Assembly: GCA_001275005.1 (NCBI GenBank)
Contig: JWZX01001545.1
Location: forward strand, 1 to 13,269
DNA from: Chrysochromulina tobinii
Taxonomy: Eukaryota; Haptophyta; Prymnesiales; Chrysochromulinaceae
Length of the DNA stretch: 13,269 nt
Reading direction: 5' to 3'
Below, in pieces: positions 1 to 6,838 of this stretch. Below the pieces are notes generated by a model. It saw nothing but the letters and a program-made list of their open reading frames with translations. It did not search any database and was not told where the DNA came from. Each line of letters starts with the position of its first letter. Within the stretch, counting starts at the first letter, position 1. Made by a program: the position numbers and the translations under genes.

Positions 1-39
1 CGTCGGCCGGTCGTCCTCTATCCGAGGAGCCCGGTCGCA
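1..39 (+). repeat. 3' tail of the 5' LTR
   Basis: The stretch is identical over all 39 bases to the end of the downstream LTR (1868-1906), and the identity stops exactly where a primer-binding-site-like sequence begins. No mismatch over this short length is compatible with recent insertion or gene conversion, but 39 bp is too short to date the event. Confidence 0.8.
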
Positions 40-1493
40 TGGTAGCGGTGGAACATCCTGATCCACCCGAAGAAGCAAAATTCAACACCGAATCAAAGGG
101 GGACGTGACGCCTGAAGGGGACGAGTTGTCGTCCGGCGACGAAGCACATGCAAATTTTTCCGGCGTATTTCAGCGTGGGATCATGCCGGGATCGCCCGAA
201 TACGAGACTTTTCGGGTTCAGGAAGTGATCATTCAGCGTCTGCTGAAGGAGCTATGCCAGATCGATGTGCTCAAACAACGCGTGCTGCAAGGCTGCGAGC
301 TAGACGCCGCGCAGCGCGAGAAGCTGGGGCGCGAAGACGAACTCTTTACGGCCCTGGAGGAAGCACTCGATGTAGCGGAAGCAGCAGTCGCAGTGCCGCA
401 ATCCGGGCCAAGGAGCCCTAAAAAAAGCGAGGTGCAGTCCGCCCTCGATGAACCGCGGCCGCAGCAGCCGAGCGTCGTCGTGACGCAAACCAGGCCGAGC
501 GGCCCGCAGGAACACAAGGAGCGGTCAGCTCTTGTGCAGCGGCCGCAGCAGTCGTGTGCTACAGAGGCACAGATCGGTCCAAACAGTCAGCACAAGGAGC
601 AGTCAGCCCTCGTGCAGCGGCCGCAGCAGCCGCGCGCCACAGTGGCGCAGATCGGGCCAGAGAGCCCACGTAAACGCGAGGAGCAGTCCGCTCTCGCGCA
701 GCGGCAGCAGCAGCCGAGAGTCGCGAAGACGCAGTTCGGGCCAAAGAGCCCACGTAAGCGCAAGGAGCAGTCAGCTCTTGCGCAGCGGCCGCAGAAGCCA
801 CGCGTCGCAGAGACGCGAATTGGGCCAGTGAGCCTAAATAAGCGCGAGGAGCGGTCTGCTCTCGTGCAGCGGCCGCAGCAGCCGCGCGTCGCAGAGACGC
901 AACTCACTCGAGTGAGCCAATGTGCGCACGAGGAGCAGTCTGCTCTCGTGCAGCGGCCGCAGGAGCCGCGCGTCGCAGAGACGCAGATCGGGCCAGGGAG
1001 CCCGCGTGAGCGCGAGGAGCAGCAGTCAGCTCTCGCGCAGCAGCAGCAGCAGCAACCGCATGCCACGGAGGCACAGCCAGAGCCAAGGAAGCCAGAGCAA
1101 CAGTCAGAGCCAGAGCCACAGTCAGAGCCAGAGCCACAATCAGAGCCAGGGCCAGAGAGCCCACGTGCGCGCGAGGAGCCATCAGCCCTCGTGCAGCGGC
1201 CGCAGCAGCCGCGCGTCGTATTGACGCGAACAGGGCAGTACGGGCAGCCACGCGTCACAGCGACCCAGTCCGGGCCAGGGAGCCCGATTGATAACGAGGA
1301 GCAGTCAGCTCTCGTGCAGCGGCCACAGGACGAGCCGTGCGTCGCTGAGATGCAGCTCGGGCCAGCAAAGACCAACCACTCAAAGCCAGGGGGCTTCGAA
1401 CCTCGAGCGTTCGATCCTGGGGGGTCAGAGACGCCTCGCTCTCCTCAAGCCAAGGGACCTAGACAGGTACCAGGCTCGAAGCGTGGGGGGTAG
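39..1493 (+). CDS. Gln/Pro-rich 28-residue repeat protein of the LTR element (gag-position ORF)
   Basis: This is an open frame of 484 residues filling almost all of the element's interior, in the position of gag. Residues about 55-115 are charged and helical (coiled-coil-like, rich in Leu, Glu, Gln). Residues about 129-443 are ten degenerate copies of a roughly 28-residue unit with the core (E/K)EQSALVQRPQQPRVAETQ followed by IGPxSPRKR. Unit 8 is expanded by poly-Gln and SEPEPQ iterations. The C-terminus is Gly/Pro/Arg-rich. No zinc knuckle (CCHC), protease or polymerase motif is present. The first ATG straddles the LTR/primer-site junction, so the true start may be a later Met such as residue 49. 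That it is a structural gag-like protein is inferred only from position; the family is not recognised. Confidence 0.6.
   Translation: MVAVEHPDPPEEAKFNTESKGDVTPEGDELSSGDEAHANFSGVFQRGIMPGSPEYETFRVQEVIIQRLLKELCQIDVLKQRVLQGCELDAAQREKLGREDELFTALEEALDVAEAAVAVPQSGPRSPKKSEVQSALDEPRPQQPSVVVTQTRPSGPQEHKERSALVQRPQQSCATEAQIGPNSQHKEQSALVQRPQQPRATVAQIGPESPRKREEQSALAQRQQQPRVAKTQFGPKSPRKRKEQSALAQRPQKPRVAETRIGPVSLNKREERSALVQRPQQPRVAETQLTRVSQCAHEEQSALVQRPQEPRVAETQIGPGSPREREEQQSALAQQQQQQPHATEAQPEPRKPEQQSEPEPQSEPEPQSEPGPESPRAREEPSALVQRPQQPRVVLTRTGQYGQPRVTATQSGPGSPIDNEEQSALVQRPQDEPCVAEMQLGPAKTNHSKPGGFEPRAFDPGGSETPRSPQAKGPRQVPGSKRGG
40..54 (+). other. Candidate primer-binding site (tRNA-primed)
   Basis: TGGTAGCGGTGG begins at the first base after the LTR, as expected for a minus-strand primer site. 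TGG pairs with the CCA tail of a tRNA, and TGGTAGC agrees with initiator Met tRNA ends in many eukaryotes; the later bases diverge, so the tRNA identity is uncertain. Confidence 0.55.
423..1367 (+). repeat. 84-bp in-frame tandem repeat array
   Basis: About ten units with a basic period of 84 bp (28 codons) and core CTCGTGCAGCGGCCGCAGCA. Units differ at many positions but keep the reading frame; two are lengthened, by a poly-Gln/SEPEPQ expansion at about 1020-1160 and by an extra half unit at about 1230-1260. Preservation of frame across diverged copies suggests selection for the protein. Confidence 0.85.
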
Positions 1494-1619
1494 CCAGGCG
1501 AGGGATCCAGTCCCGGGCTAAGAGCATGGGGGGTTCGTGTGCCCTGGGGCACCGCCCGTCCCTACGCTCTACCGCTCTGTTCACTGATCGGCGCAAGCTG
1601 CCTCCAGCGTGGGGGGTGC

Positions 1620-1635
1620 GAGCGGGAGAGAGGGG
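1620..1635 (+). promoter_or_regulatory. Polypurine tract before the 3' LTR
   Basis: The tract GAGCGGGAGAGAGGGG is purine apart from one C and lies one base before the TG that opens the LTR, where plus-strand synthesis of an LTR retroelement is primed. It follows a GGGGGGT motif at 1611-1617 that recurs in and near the element. Confidence 0.65.
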
Positions 1636-1636
1636 T

Positions 1637-1655
1637 TGACGTCATGTTGACGTCA
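1637..1655 (+). promoter_or_regulatory. Twin CRE-type palindromes TGACGTCA
   Basis: Two perfect TGACGTCA octamers lie at 1637-1644 and 1648-1655, starts 11 bp apart, as a tandem copy of TTGACGTCA. TGACGTCA is the known binding site of CREB/ATF-type bZIP factors across eukaryotes, including algae. Placement at the very start of the LTR (U3) fits an enhancer controlling the element; function is inferred. Confidence 0.55.
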
Positions 1656-1906
1656 ACAGGTAAGGTGTGGGTCCTTTAGGCATGCTATCGGAACCATACT
1701 TAGCCGGTAACCTCCGTAGGAGATCGGACGAGGTATCGGGGAATCCGGAAGGGATTCCCAAGGGAGAGTCAAGAGTGCGTGTGACCTTGTTCGGTCTAAA
1801 CCCTCATCTTCGGCCACTTGGGGCTCGACGGCTTCGACGCCCACAAGGTCGGCCTCTGGGGGGTTCACGTCGGCCGGTCGTCCTCTATCCGAGGAGCCCG
1901 GTCGCA
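1637..1906 (+). repeat. 3' LTR, about 270 bp
   Basis: The repeat starts with TG just after the polypurine tract and ends with CA at 1906, where identity to bases 1-39 also ends. Only its last 39 bp can be compared with the other LTR. It opens with two TGACGTCA octamers and a strong 5' splice-site match (CAG|GTAAG, cut after 1659). A start at 1645 (TGTTGACG) is an alternative, but would leave nine bases between the purine tract and the LTR. I see no clear TATA box or poly(A) signal. Confidence 0.7.
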
Positions 1907-2070
1907 ACATCGGTGTGTCTCATGGTGTGTCACACTGTCACTGTGAGTTGGGTCTGCAGGGTCGGTTCTGGAGGTTCGTGCGCGAGTCACAGCATGTGTT
2001 GAGTTGAGTTGAGTGGATCTTTGTGTCCCGGCTCCCCCCAACTCCAGTTCCCATGGACGGTCCGCGTTGA
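1907..2070 (+). other. Short leader between LTR and the LOG-family gene
   Basis: These 164 bases hold no gene. They contain GTGTGTC/CACACTGTCACTGTG-like stretches and a GTTGA/GAGTT pentamer repeat around 1998-2013. No TATA box is evident. The region should include the 5' UTR of the downstream gene, and the LTR now sits directly before it on the same strand. Confidence 0.4.
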
Positions 2071-3060
2071 ATGGGGAGCCCGCGACGACGCCGTCTTTGC
2101 ATCTCGTGCGAAGCAAACATGGATGCCGGCGACGCCATCCGTGTGACCGTCTTCGCGTCGGCTGCGGGCACGACCGACGTTGCGCTCGTGGAGGCTGCGA
2201 GCGACCTCGGCACGCGGCTTGCAAGAGCGGGGATGATCACAGTCTTTGGAGGCGGCAACGCAGGATGCATGGGAGCGCTATCGGGAGCGGCGTTGGCCGC
2301 TGGCGGCTACGTGCACGGCATCACCCACCAAAAGTTCATCACCCACACGAAGACGGGCATCGACCTCGAGCAGGCAAGCAGTCAAGGCATTCGGCTCGAC
2401 ATCGTCACCGGGAACGACCTGAGCGAGCGCAAGCTGCGGCTCATCGACGCTGGGCATTGCCTCGTGTGCCTGCCGGGCGGCACGGGTACCTTTGACGAGC
2501 TCTGGATGGCGATCGGCATGGTGGCGACCCACTTCCGCAAGCTGCCCATCGTCGTCATCAACGTCGACGGCTACTACGATGGCACCATCGCGCAGCTCGA
2601 GCGTGCCGAGCGCGACGGCTTGCTTCGCCAGCCCGCAAGAGAGTACGTCACGTTTGTGGGAACGCCGGCCGAGGCGGTCGACTTTTGCTTGGCGAGCGTG
2701 GAAGCGTGCCACACGCTCAGCGTCGAGGGACTCGATGACGAGCCCCGGAGGCGCGCAGTCACTGCCACGCTAGAGGCACTACCGAGCGTGCTCTCCTCGA
2801 AGATGGATGTAGCGAGCGGCACCGTGCTCGTGAGCGGCTTGGTGCGTGTGCCTTCGTTCCTAAAGGCGCTCGGGGACGCCGGTGTGCGCGCTCAGTGGCA
2901 GGGTAGCCGACCCCTCGTGCCCGCAAAGAGCGAGCCGCCGCCGCGCTTCGCGCCCAACTTCGTTCGCGGCGTCGTTGTGGGCATCGGGCTGAGCGTGAGC
3001 GCTGTGGTGAGCGCACTCGCGGTGCTAGCGCTCGTTGCGGGCCGCAAGGCGCGCGTCTGA
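2071..3060 (+). CDS. LOG-family phosphoribohydrolase with HMA-like domain and C-terminal membrane anchor
   Basis: The 329-residue protein has a complete LOG (lysine-decarboxylase-like, PF03641) core at about 24-210. Visible features are the opening strand VTVFAS, VFGGGNAGCMGAL (58-70), the catalytic-type SERK (118-121) and PGGTGTFDE (135-143), close to the family's PGGxGTxxE. Known members release the free base from nucleoside 5'-monophosphates, including cytokinin activation in plants. Residues about 227-277 resemble a heavy-metal-associated fold (V..LPSV....DV.SGTVLVSG....F..AL..AGV.A) but lack the CxxC metal site. Residues 300-323 form one hydrophobic helix followed by RKARV, a tail-anchor layout. 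The second Met (2119) has A at -3 and G at +4, a better context than 2071, so a 313-residue product is likely. Family call is firm; HMA call and location are inference. Confidence 0.88.
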   Translation: MGSPRRRRLCISCEANMDAGDAIRVTVFASAAGTTDVALVEAASDLGTRLARAGMITVFGGGNAGCMGALSGAALAAGGYVHGITHQKFITHTKTGIDLEQASSQGIRLDIVTGNDLSERKLRLIDAGHCLVCLPGGTGTFDELWMAIGMVATHFRKLPIVVINVDGYYDGTIAQLERAERDGLLRQPAREYVTFVGTPAEAVDFCLASVEACHTLSVEGLDDEPRRRAVTATLEALPSVLSSKMDVASGTVLVSGLVRVPSFLKALGDAGVRAQWQGSRPLVPAKSEPPPRFAPNFVRGVVVGIGLSVSAVVSALAVLALVAGRKARV

Positions 3061-3653
3061 CGCACCAGGGAGAGGTGCCCCGACCAGCCTCGATCGATCG
3101 ATCCCGGACTGTCAGATGCAGGCCTCGTCTAAAGCGAAAGGTTACCTCAGTACGACCGTATGTTCAACTTCAAGTCGCGGATTGCGGGCGCCGCTGTTCG
3201 TCTTACTCTCTTACACATGTCACATCTAACATGTGCGAGCGCGGTACTCGAAGAATGATCTAAATACGCAATACGGGACGAGTTGCGCTTGTCCTTGTGC
3301 GCGTTGCGAGCTCGTCCTCGCCGATGTGCACAGGTGTGGACACGATATAATTAACGATCAATTGTTAACGATAAAACATTGGCATTGAGCCCGGCTACCG
3401 CGGACCAACATGGTCCATGGACCAATGTGCGAACGGACCGGATGTGACCCGCGCGGGCCGTGGAGAGCTTCCTACATTGAACACTTACATCGTTCAAATA
3501 GTCGGACTTTCTGACTCGTCTGCGTACCGCGTCAACCTCAACGTCGCGTCGATAACAGGGGTCGATAAAATGCACGATCCGATTAAGAGCGGTAGGGTTA
3601 CGTCCCTGGTCCACAAAAGTAGCACCATCGGGCATCGGAAACACACGTCGTTA
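3061..3653. other. Intergenic region, no gene recognised
   Basis: These 593 bases lie between the ends of two converging genes. Small open frames on both strands match nothing I recognise. A 7-bp hairpin (CACATGT at 3214-3220, ACATGTG at 3229-3235) sits about 155 bp past the LOG-family stop and could belong to its 3' end. An AT-rich patch at 3346-3378 repeats TTAACGAT twice. A perfect 14-bp palindrome TGGTCCATGGACCA is at 3411-3424, inside a wider ACATTGG...CCAATGT pair (3376-3382 and 3422-3428). No poly(A) signal is obvious. Confidence 0.5.
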
Positions 3654-4528
3654 TTATTGCCAATTGACCTGCCGGCACGGACCACTACGCGCCTTGATGT
3701 TCTTTCTGCATGGAGGTACCAATGGAACTAAGCCCGGCCTCGACCACAGGCGCTCATCCTCGCCAGACCCCAAGTTGATCGGCGTGTACCCGAGGGGCTC
3801 AAGGATGCCCTTGCAATTATTCTCGCAAAGAATATGGTCGATTCGAAAACGCGAGAAATCAATACCGCGCAGCACAGCTGCTTCATGCCCTTCGACGTCT
3901 AGCGACATAAAGTCGACGTGCTCGAAGCCGAGCCGGGCGAGCTCGTCGCCGACCCGCACGCACTTCATCCGTCGCGTGGTGCTGTTCCACGCCGATGGTG
4001 GATAAAGTTTCACTGATAAAGTTTCCACACATCGTTTCCACTAGGTTTGGTCTTGTCTAGGCGTCCAGTAGTGCGATTGCGTCTGAAGTACCATTTCAAG
4101 ATCGGGTGCTCCTTTTCCTTAGGAACCACCCCGCCCATGCCACCCAGCCACTGAACAGGAGGGAGCATGAGATCGAGCTCGACTGCCCTATCGGATGCGC
4201 AGGTGCGAACCAGCTCACAACTACGGTGAGAGGCGAGTCCTTCCCAGTAAATGTGATTGGGCTCGACACATAGGCCACGCCATCGCAAACACGTGTCGTA
4301 GAAGTACGTGTTCGAAATGCGCTTGTAGTGGTTCGCCGCAACATCGACATAGGTGCCACGGCGTCCTTGTATCTTCGAGAAGATGAGCTCATACAAAACT
4401 TTGTCCTGTTTGGCCATTGATGTGAAGCCGCCCGGCTGCGAGGCATGCCTGCGTGACTCGCTCGGGTCGGACCATGTGTCGAGCGTGCCGTTGAGCCAGC
4501 CGGCGCACTCCTCCAGCGGAGCGCTCAT
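3654..4528 (-). pseudogene. FkbM-family SAM-dependent methyltransferase, frameshifted
   Basis: Two minus-strand frames together make one FkbM methyltransferase. The first (from ATG at 4528 to a stop at 4010-4012) carries the SAM-binding start YVDVAANHY, then SNTYFY and GLCVEPN. The second (about 4028 to 3654) carries the conserved late motif DFMSLDVEGHEAAVLRG and ILCENN. The break is a 14-bp tandem duplication: GATAAAGTTTC on the plus strand occurs at 4001-4011 and 4015-4025. Skipping one period lets the first frame run on into the second (WKLY then PPSAWNST), giving a protein of roughly 285 residues, normal for the family. FkbM enzymes typically O-methylate sugars or metabolites. The longer open frame from 4546 starts with TTG, so 4528 is preferred. 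It may be a pseudogene, a polymorphic allele or an assembly error; 14 nt is too short for an intron. Confidence 0.8.
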
Positions 4529-4644
4529 GTCGCGACGTGCGAGCAAGAGAGGAAAACCGGTAAACGTCCGGATTTGGGTGCGCGGCGGCGCGGAAAGGTG
4601 AGCGATCTCCCGGTTACCGGGTACCGCGCGTCGAAAGCTTCAAC

Positions 4645-5943
4645 TTATGTGAATTCTATCTCGTCGAACTCGGATCGTACTGGTACTCGTTCCCGTATGG
4701 CGCGTGTTGAGCCACGTGATGAGCATGAGGAATCTGCATCCTTCAACAAAGCCGCGACCTCGCCGTCAGGGAGGCGCACTGACTCGAATCGACGGGGCGT
4801 CACGCCGCCGCAGCAGCGGCACACCCAGCGCGGCAGCTCGAGCAGCCACAAGAGGTCGATCAGCGGCACGGCGATCAGGGTGACCGGCACGAGCACCCGC
4901 GCCCAAGCGTCGGTGATGACACGCAGCGCTGCCGCCGCTGCCGGCGCCGCTGCCGGCGCCGTGCTGAGAGGGGCCGAGGCGCCCACCACGGCGCCTGCCA
5001 TGCGCTCGACTCCATCGACTCCACTGTGGAAGCGGTCCAAGAGCACCGCCACGAGACAGCTCGAGACGAGAGGGAAGGTGAGGGCCGCCCAGGCCGGTTG
5101 GAAAGGGCAGAGCGTCTTGCGAAAGGAGCGCCAGCGGCGCGTGGCTGCGAGGGCGGTGACTAGGACGCTCATGATGTTGAGGGGCACGAGCACAACGAGC
5201 AGGATGCAAACCCACGCGGGCGCCTCCGCCGCAACGTGCACACGCTCGACTCTCAGCACGCCAAGCGCTGCGAGTGTGACAAAGGGCACTGGCGCCATCT
5301 GAACGAAGACCACAGGACCTTGCGCAACGAGACGGTCGTGTAGGACGCGCACGACGCACAGAGGCCATGCGATGAGTGCCACTGCGACGCCCGCGGCGAG
5401 GGCCGCGCTCGCGACGACGGCGGGCGTCCCCAGTTGCGCGGCGATGATGGCGGGCGTGGCCAGTGAAACCGTCGCTGGGAACCAAATCGGCTCCGGCCAC
5501 TTGCGCTGTTGGAAGCACAGCCAGAGGAAGCGGGCACACAGGAGGTACTGCCCGACGCTGGCCGCATGCGCGACGATGAGGCACGCGGTGCCGGCACCCA
5601 GCTGGTACATATGCGCCCACGCCAGCTGCACGGCGATGAGCAGCGCACCGTACGCTGAGACTGCCCGCGTGCTATGCAACTCACCCACTATCTGCAACGT
5701 GCCGCACTGCTCACGATCAGAGGAGGGCCACCAAATCATTGCACGCAGCACCAAGACACCTTGCAGGCTCACTGTGAGCGCAAGAAGCGGCTTGCACATC
5801 GGAAGCAGTAGCCATGCGACCTCGGAATGAAACTCCGAGAGCGTGCTCAGCAGACCGAAGAGGCCAGCGATGTTGAGAGCAATGCCGCACGATGGCAACG
5901 GGATGCGCGTGAGCACTATGGTGACGAAGCTCACGAGCCTCAT
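4645..5943 (-). CDS. TDT/SLAC1-type anion channel or dicarboxylate transporter
   Basis: The 432-residue protein has about ten hydrophobic helices with short loops, as in the tellurite-resistance/dicarboxylate transporter family (PF03595: TehA, Mae1, Ssu1, SLAC1). Supporting motifs in order are the N-terminal RIPLPSCGIALNIAGL, a mid-protein WFPATVSLATPAI (154-166), VFVQMAPVPFVTLAAL (212-227) and AWAALTFPLVSS (284-295); the last resembles the conserved W..(Y/F)TFPL helix. It is longer than bacterial TehA (about 330) and near Mae1 (about 440). An Ala/Pro-rich loop (322-340) precedes the last helix, and the C-terminal 55 residues are hydrophilic, ending acidic. The ATG at 5943 has G at -3. Known members move small anions such as malate, nitrate, chloride or sulfite; the substrate here cannot be told. 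It lies 116 bp upstream of the broken FkbM gene on the same strand. Confidence 0.72.
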   Translation of the reverse strand: MRLVSFVTIVLTRIPLPSCGIALNIAGLFGLLSTLSEFHSEVAWLLLPMCKPLLALTVSLQGVLVLRAMIWWPSSDREQCGTLQIVGELHSTRAVSAYGALLIAVQLAWAHMYQLGAGTACLIVAHAASVGQYLLCARFLWLCFQQRKWPEPIWFPATVSLATPAIIAAQLGTPAVVASAALAAGVAVALIAWPLCVVRVLHDRLVAQGPVVFVQMAPVPFVTLAALGVLRVERVHVAAEAPAWVCILLVVLVPLNIMSVLVTALAATRRWRSFRKTLCPFQPAWAALTFPLVSSCLVAVLLDRFHSGVDGVERMAGAVVGASAPLSTAPAAAPAAAAALRVITDAWARVLVPVTLIAVPLIDLLWLLELPRWVCRCCGGVTPRRFESVRLPDGEVAALLKDADSSCSSRGSTRAIRERVPVRSEFDEIEFT

Positions 5944-6831
5944 CTCAGGGAGCTGCTACGGAGCGCTCCTGAAGGTGTGGCGTCTGTCGAAGCGCAATGA
6001 AAATCGATTGCTAAATCACATTGACATGGATTCGCGATTCTCTACTTTTACGCGCCGTGTGAATAGAAATCACATTCACATTCACAATTCAAATATATAA
6101 TATAAACACCATGGCGGGTACGACACGGGGGCGGTTTCGAAGGGCGACATGTCTACGGTGAGCTTGAAGCTCATGGCGGGTGCGTGACGTAACAGCATCA
6201 CAAGTCAAGGGGGAGACGCAATTGGGGAGACGGGGGACGTATCCATAGGTGTAATTTTTCACGCGACTCTCCGATGCGAGTCCTCATTCAAGACTGTTCC
6301 CGGTTATCGGCGTGTCCGTCGGAACTCAAATGTGTCGAACTCGAGGCGCACTGCTCCCATCTCACAGGCGATCACTCCTGTGAACGCCTCACGCGTGAAG
6401 AGACCTTACGAGCCCTTGACTTGCTCCACAGGTTCACAGGACGAACTTGGAACTACGATGCAACGGCCGCATCCCGCGCGCGCGAAGTATCTAGACTGTG
6501 AGACCAAGGGAGAGGGTCCCGCACGCCGAGTCCTGGCCAGCACACGCCGCGTGCGCGTGCTCGGTTAGTCGTGTGATCAGACTGGGCGCAGCTTCCACAG
6601 CATACTTACCCCGATGAACTGTGCGAGATGCGTCCGGTCGGACGTGCATGTGTGTTGCTCGAGATAGTCGTGATTCGAGTCTGAGGGGCCACCGCCAAGG
6701 TAGCAAGGTGCCAAGGCGCGGTACCGGAGAATGAGCTCGAATGCCTCCGGCGGTTTCCGCTGCCCGACTTCAGACCTCTTTATGACGACACATGGGAGAA
6801 CTCAAAGTCAAAACCATGGTCAAAACGCGTG
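5944..6831. other. Intergenic region, no gene recognised
   Basis: About 890 bases between the divergent-side promoter of the TDT gene and the stop of the second FkbM gene. Apart from the AT-rich promoter candidate (6071-6107) it holds short frames on both strands with no recognisable domain. A short frame at 6111 (starting MAGTTRGRF) is followed by a GTGAGC donor-like site near 6159, but no partner exon was found. Near the right edge GTCAAAAC occurs three times at exact 12-bp spacing (6807, 6819, 6831), the last overlapping the FkbM stop codon. No tRNA or snRNA could be supported. Confidence 0.5.
6071..6107 (-). promoter_or_regulatory. AT-rich TATA-like promoter candidate
   Basis: In a GC-rich window this stretch stands out. 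On the plus strand CACATTCACATTCAC (6071-6085) is followed by AAATATATAATATAAAC (6091-6107). Read on the minus strand it gives TTTATATTATATATTT about 150 bp before the ATG of the TDT gene, a sensible core-promoter position, with a GTGAAT repeat just downstream. The assignment to that gene is inference. Confidence 0.4.
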
Positions 6832-6838
6832 TCAAAAC
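6807..6838. repeat. Three GTCAAAAC copies at 12-bp spacing
   Basis: GTCAAAAC begins at 6807, 6819 and 6831, with four variable bases between copies. The array covers the end of the minus-strand FkbM gene, so it forms its last codons, stop and start of the 3' UTR. Confidence 0.7.

Larger units (their letters stand above)
1..1906 (+). mobile_element. Non-autonomous LTR retrotransposon, 5' LTR truncated by window edge
   Basis: Bases 1-39 are identical to 1868-1906, so the window begins in the tail of one direct terminal repeat and the other ends at 1906. Both copies end in CA. Just after the first copy comes TGGTAGCGGTGG (40-51), a primer-binding-site-like sequence; its first seven bases are what the 3' end of a eukaryotic initiator Met tRNA would pair with. 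Before the second copy lies a purine tract (1620-1635), followed by a TG start. Between the repeats there is one ORF and no protease, reverse transcriptase, RNase H or integrase. This matches short gag-like-only LTR elements known from plants (TR-GAG type). The layout is seen directly; the class is inferred. The left target-site duplicate is outside the window, so insertion ends cannot be confirmed; ACATC (1907-1911) would be the right-hand candidate. Confidence 0.78.

Noticed and set aside
587-1375. Minus-strand Cys/Gly-rich frame of 262 codons
   Set aside because: It is the reverse reading of the 84-bp repeat array. Its regular Cys pattern is a by-product of GCAGC/GCGCG repeats.
1907-1911. 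ACATC as target-site duplication of the retroelement
   Set aside because: The left flank of the element is outside the window, so a duplication cannot be shown.
4529-4546. Extension of the first FkbM gene to 4546
   Set aside because: The upstream start is TTG; the first ATG of the frame is at 4528.
4574-5302. Plus-strand 242-codon frame
   Set aside because: It is antisense to the multi-helix TDT-type protein and is a low-complexity Ser/Arg/Thr shadow.
6111-6160. Possible tiny first exon (MAGTTRGRF...) followed by GTGAGC
   Set aside because: The TATA-like stretch is too close upstream, and no downstream exon with a recognisable domain could be linked to it.
6602-6610. ATACTTACC, matching the 5' end of U1 snRNA
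   Set aside because: The following bases do not form the U1 stem-loops and no Sm site follows. A 9-nt match can arise by chance.
6689-6752. tRNA-like inverted ends (ACCGCC...GGCGGT)
   Set aside because: There is no consistent D, anticodon or T arm; only the outer six bases pair.
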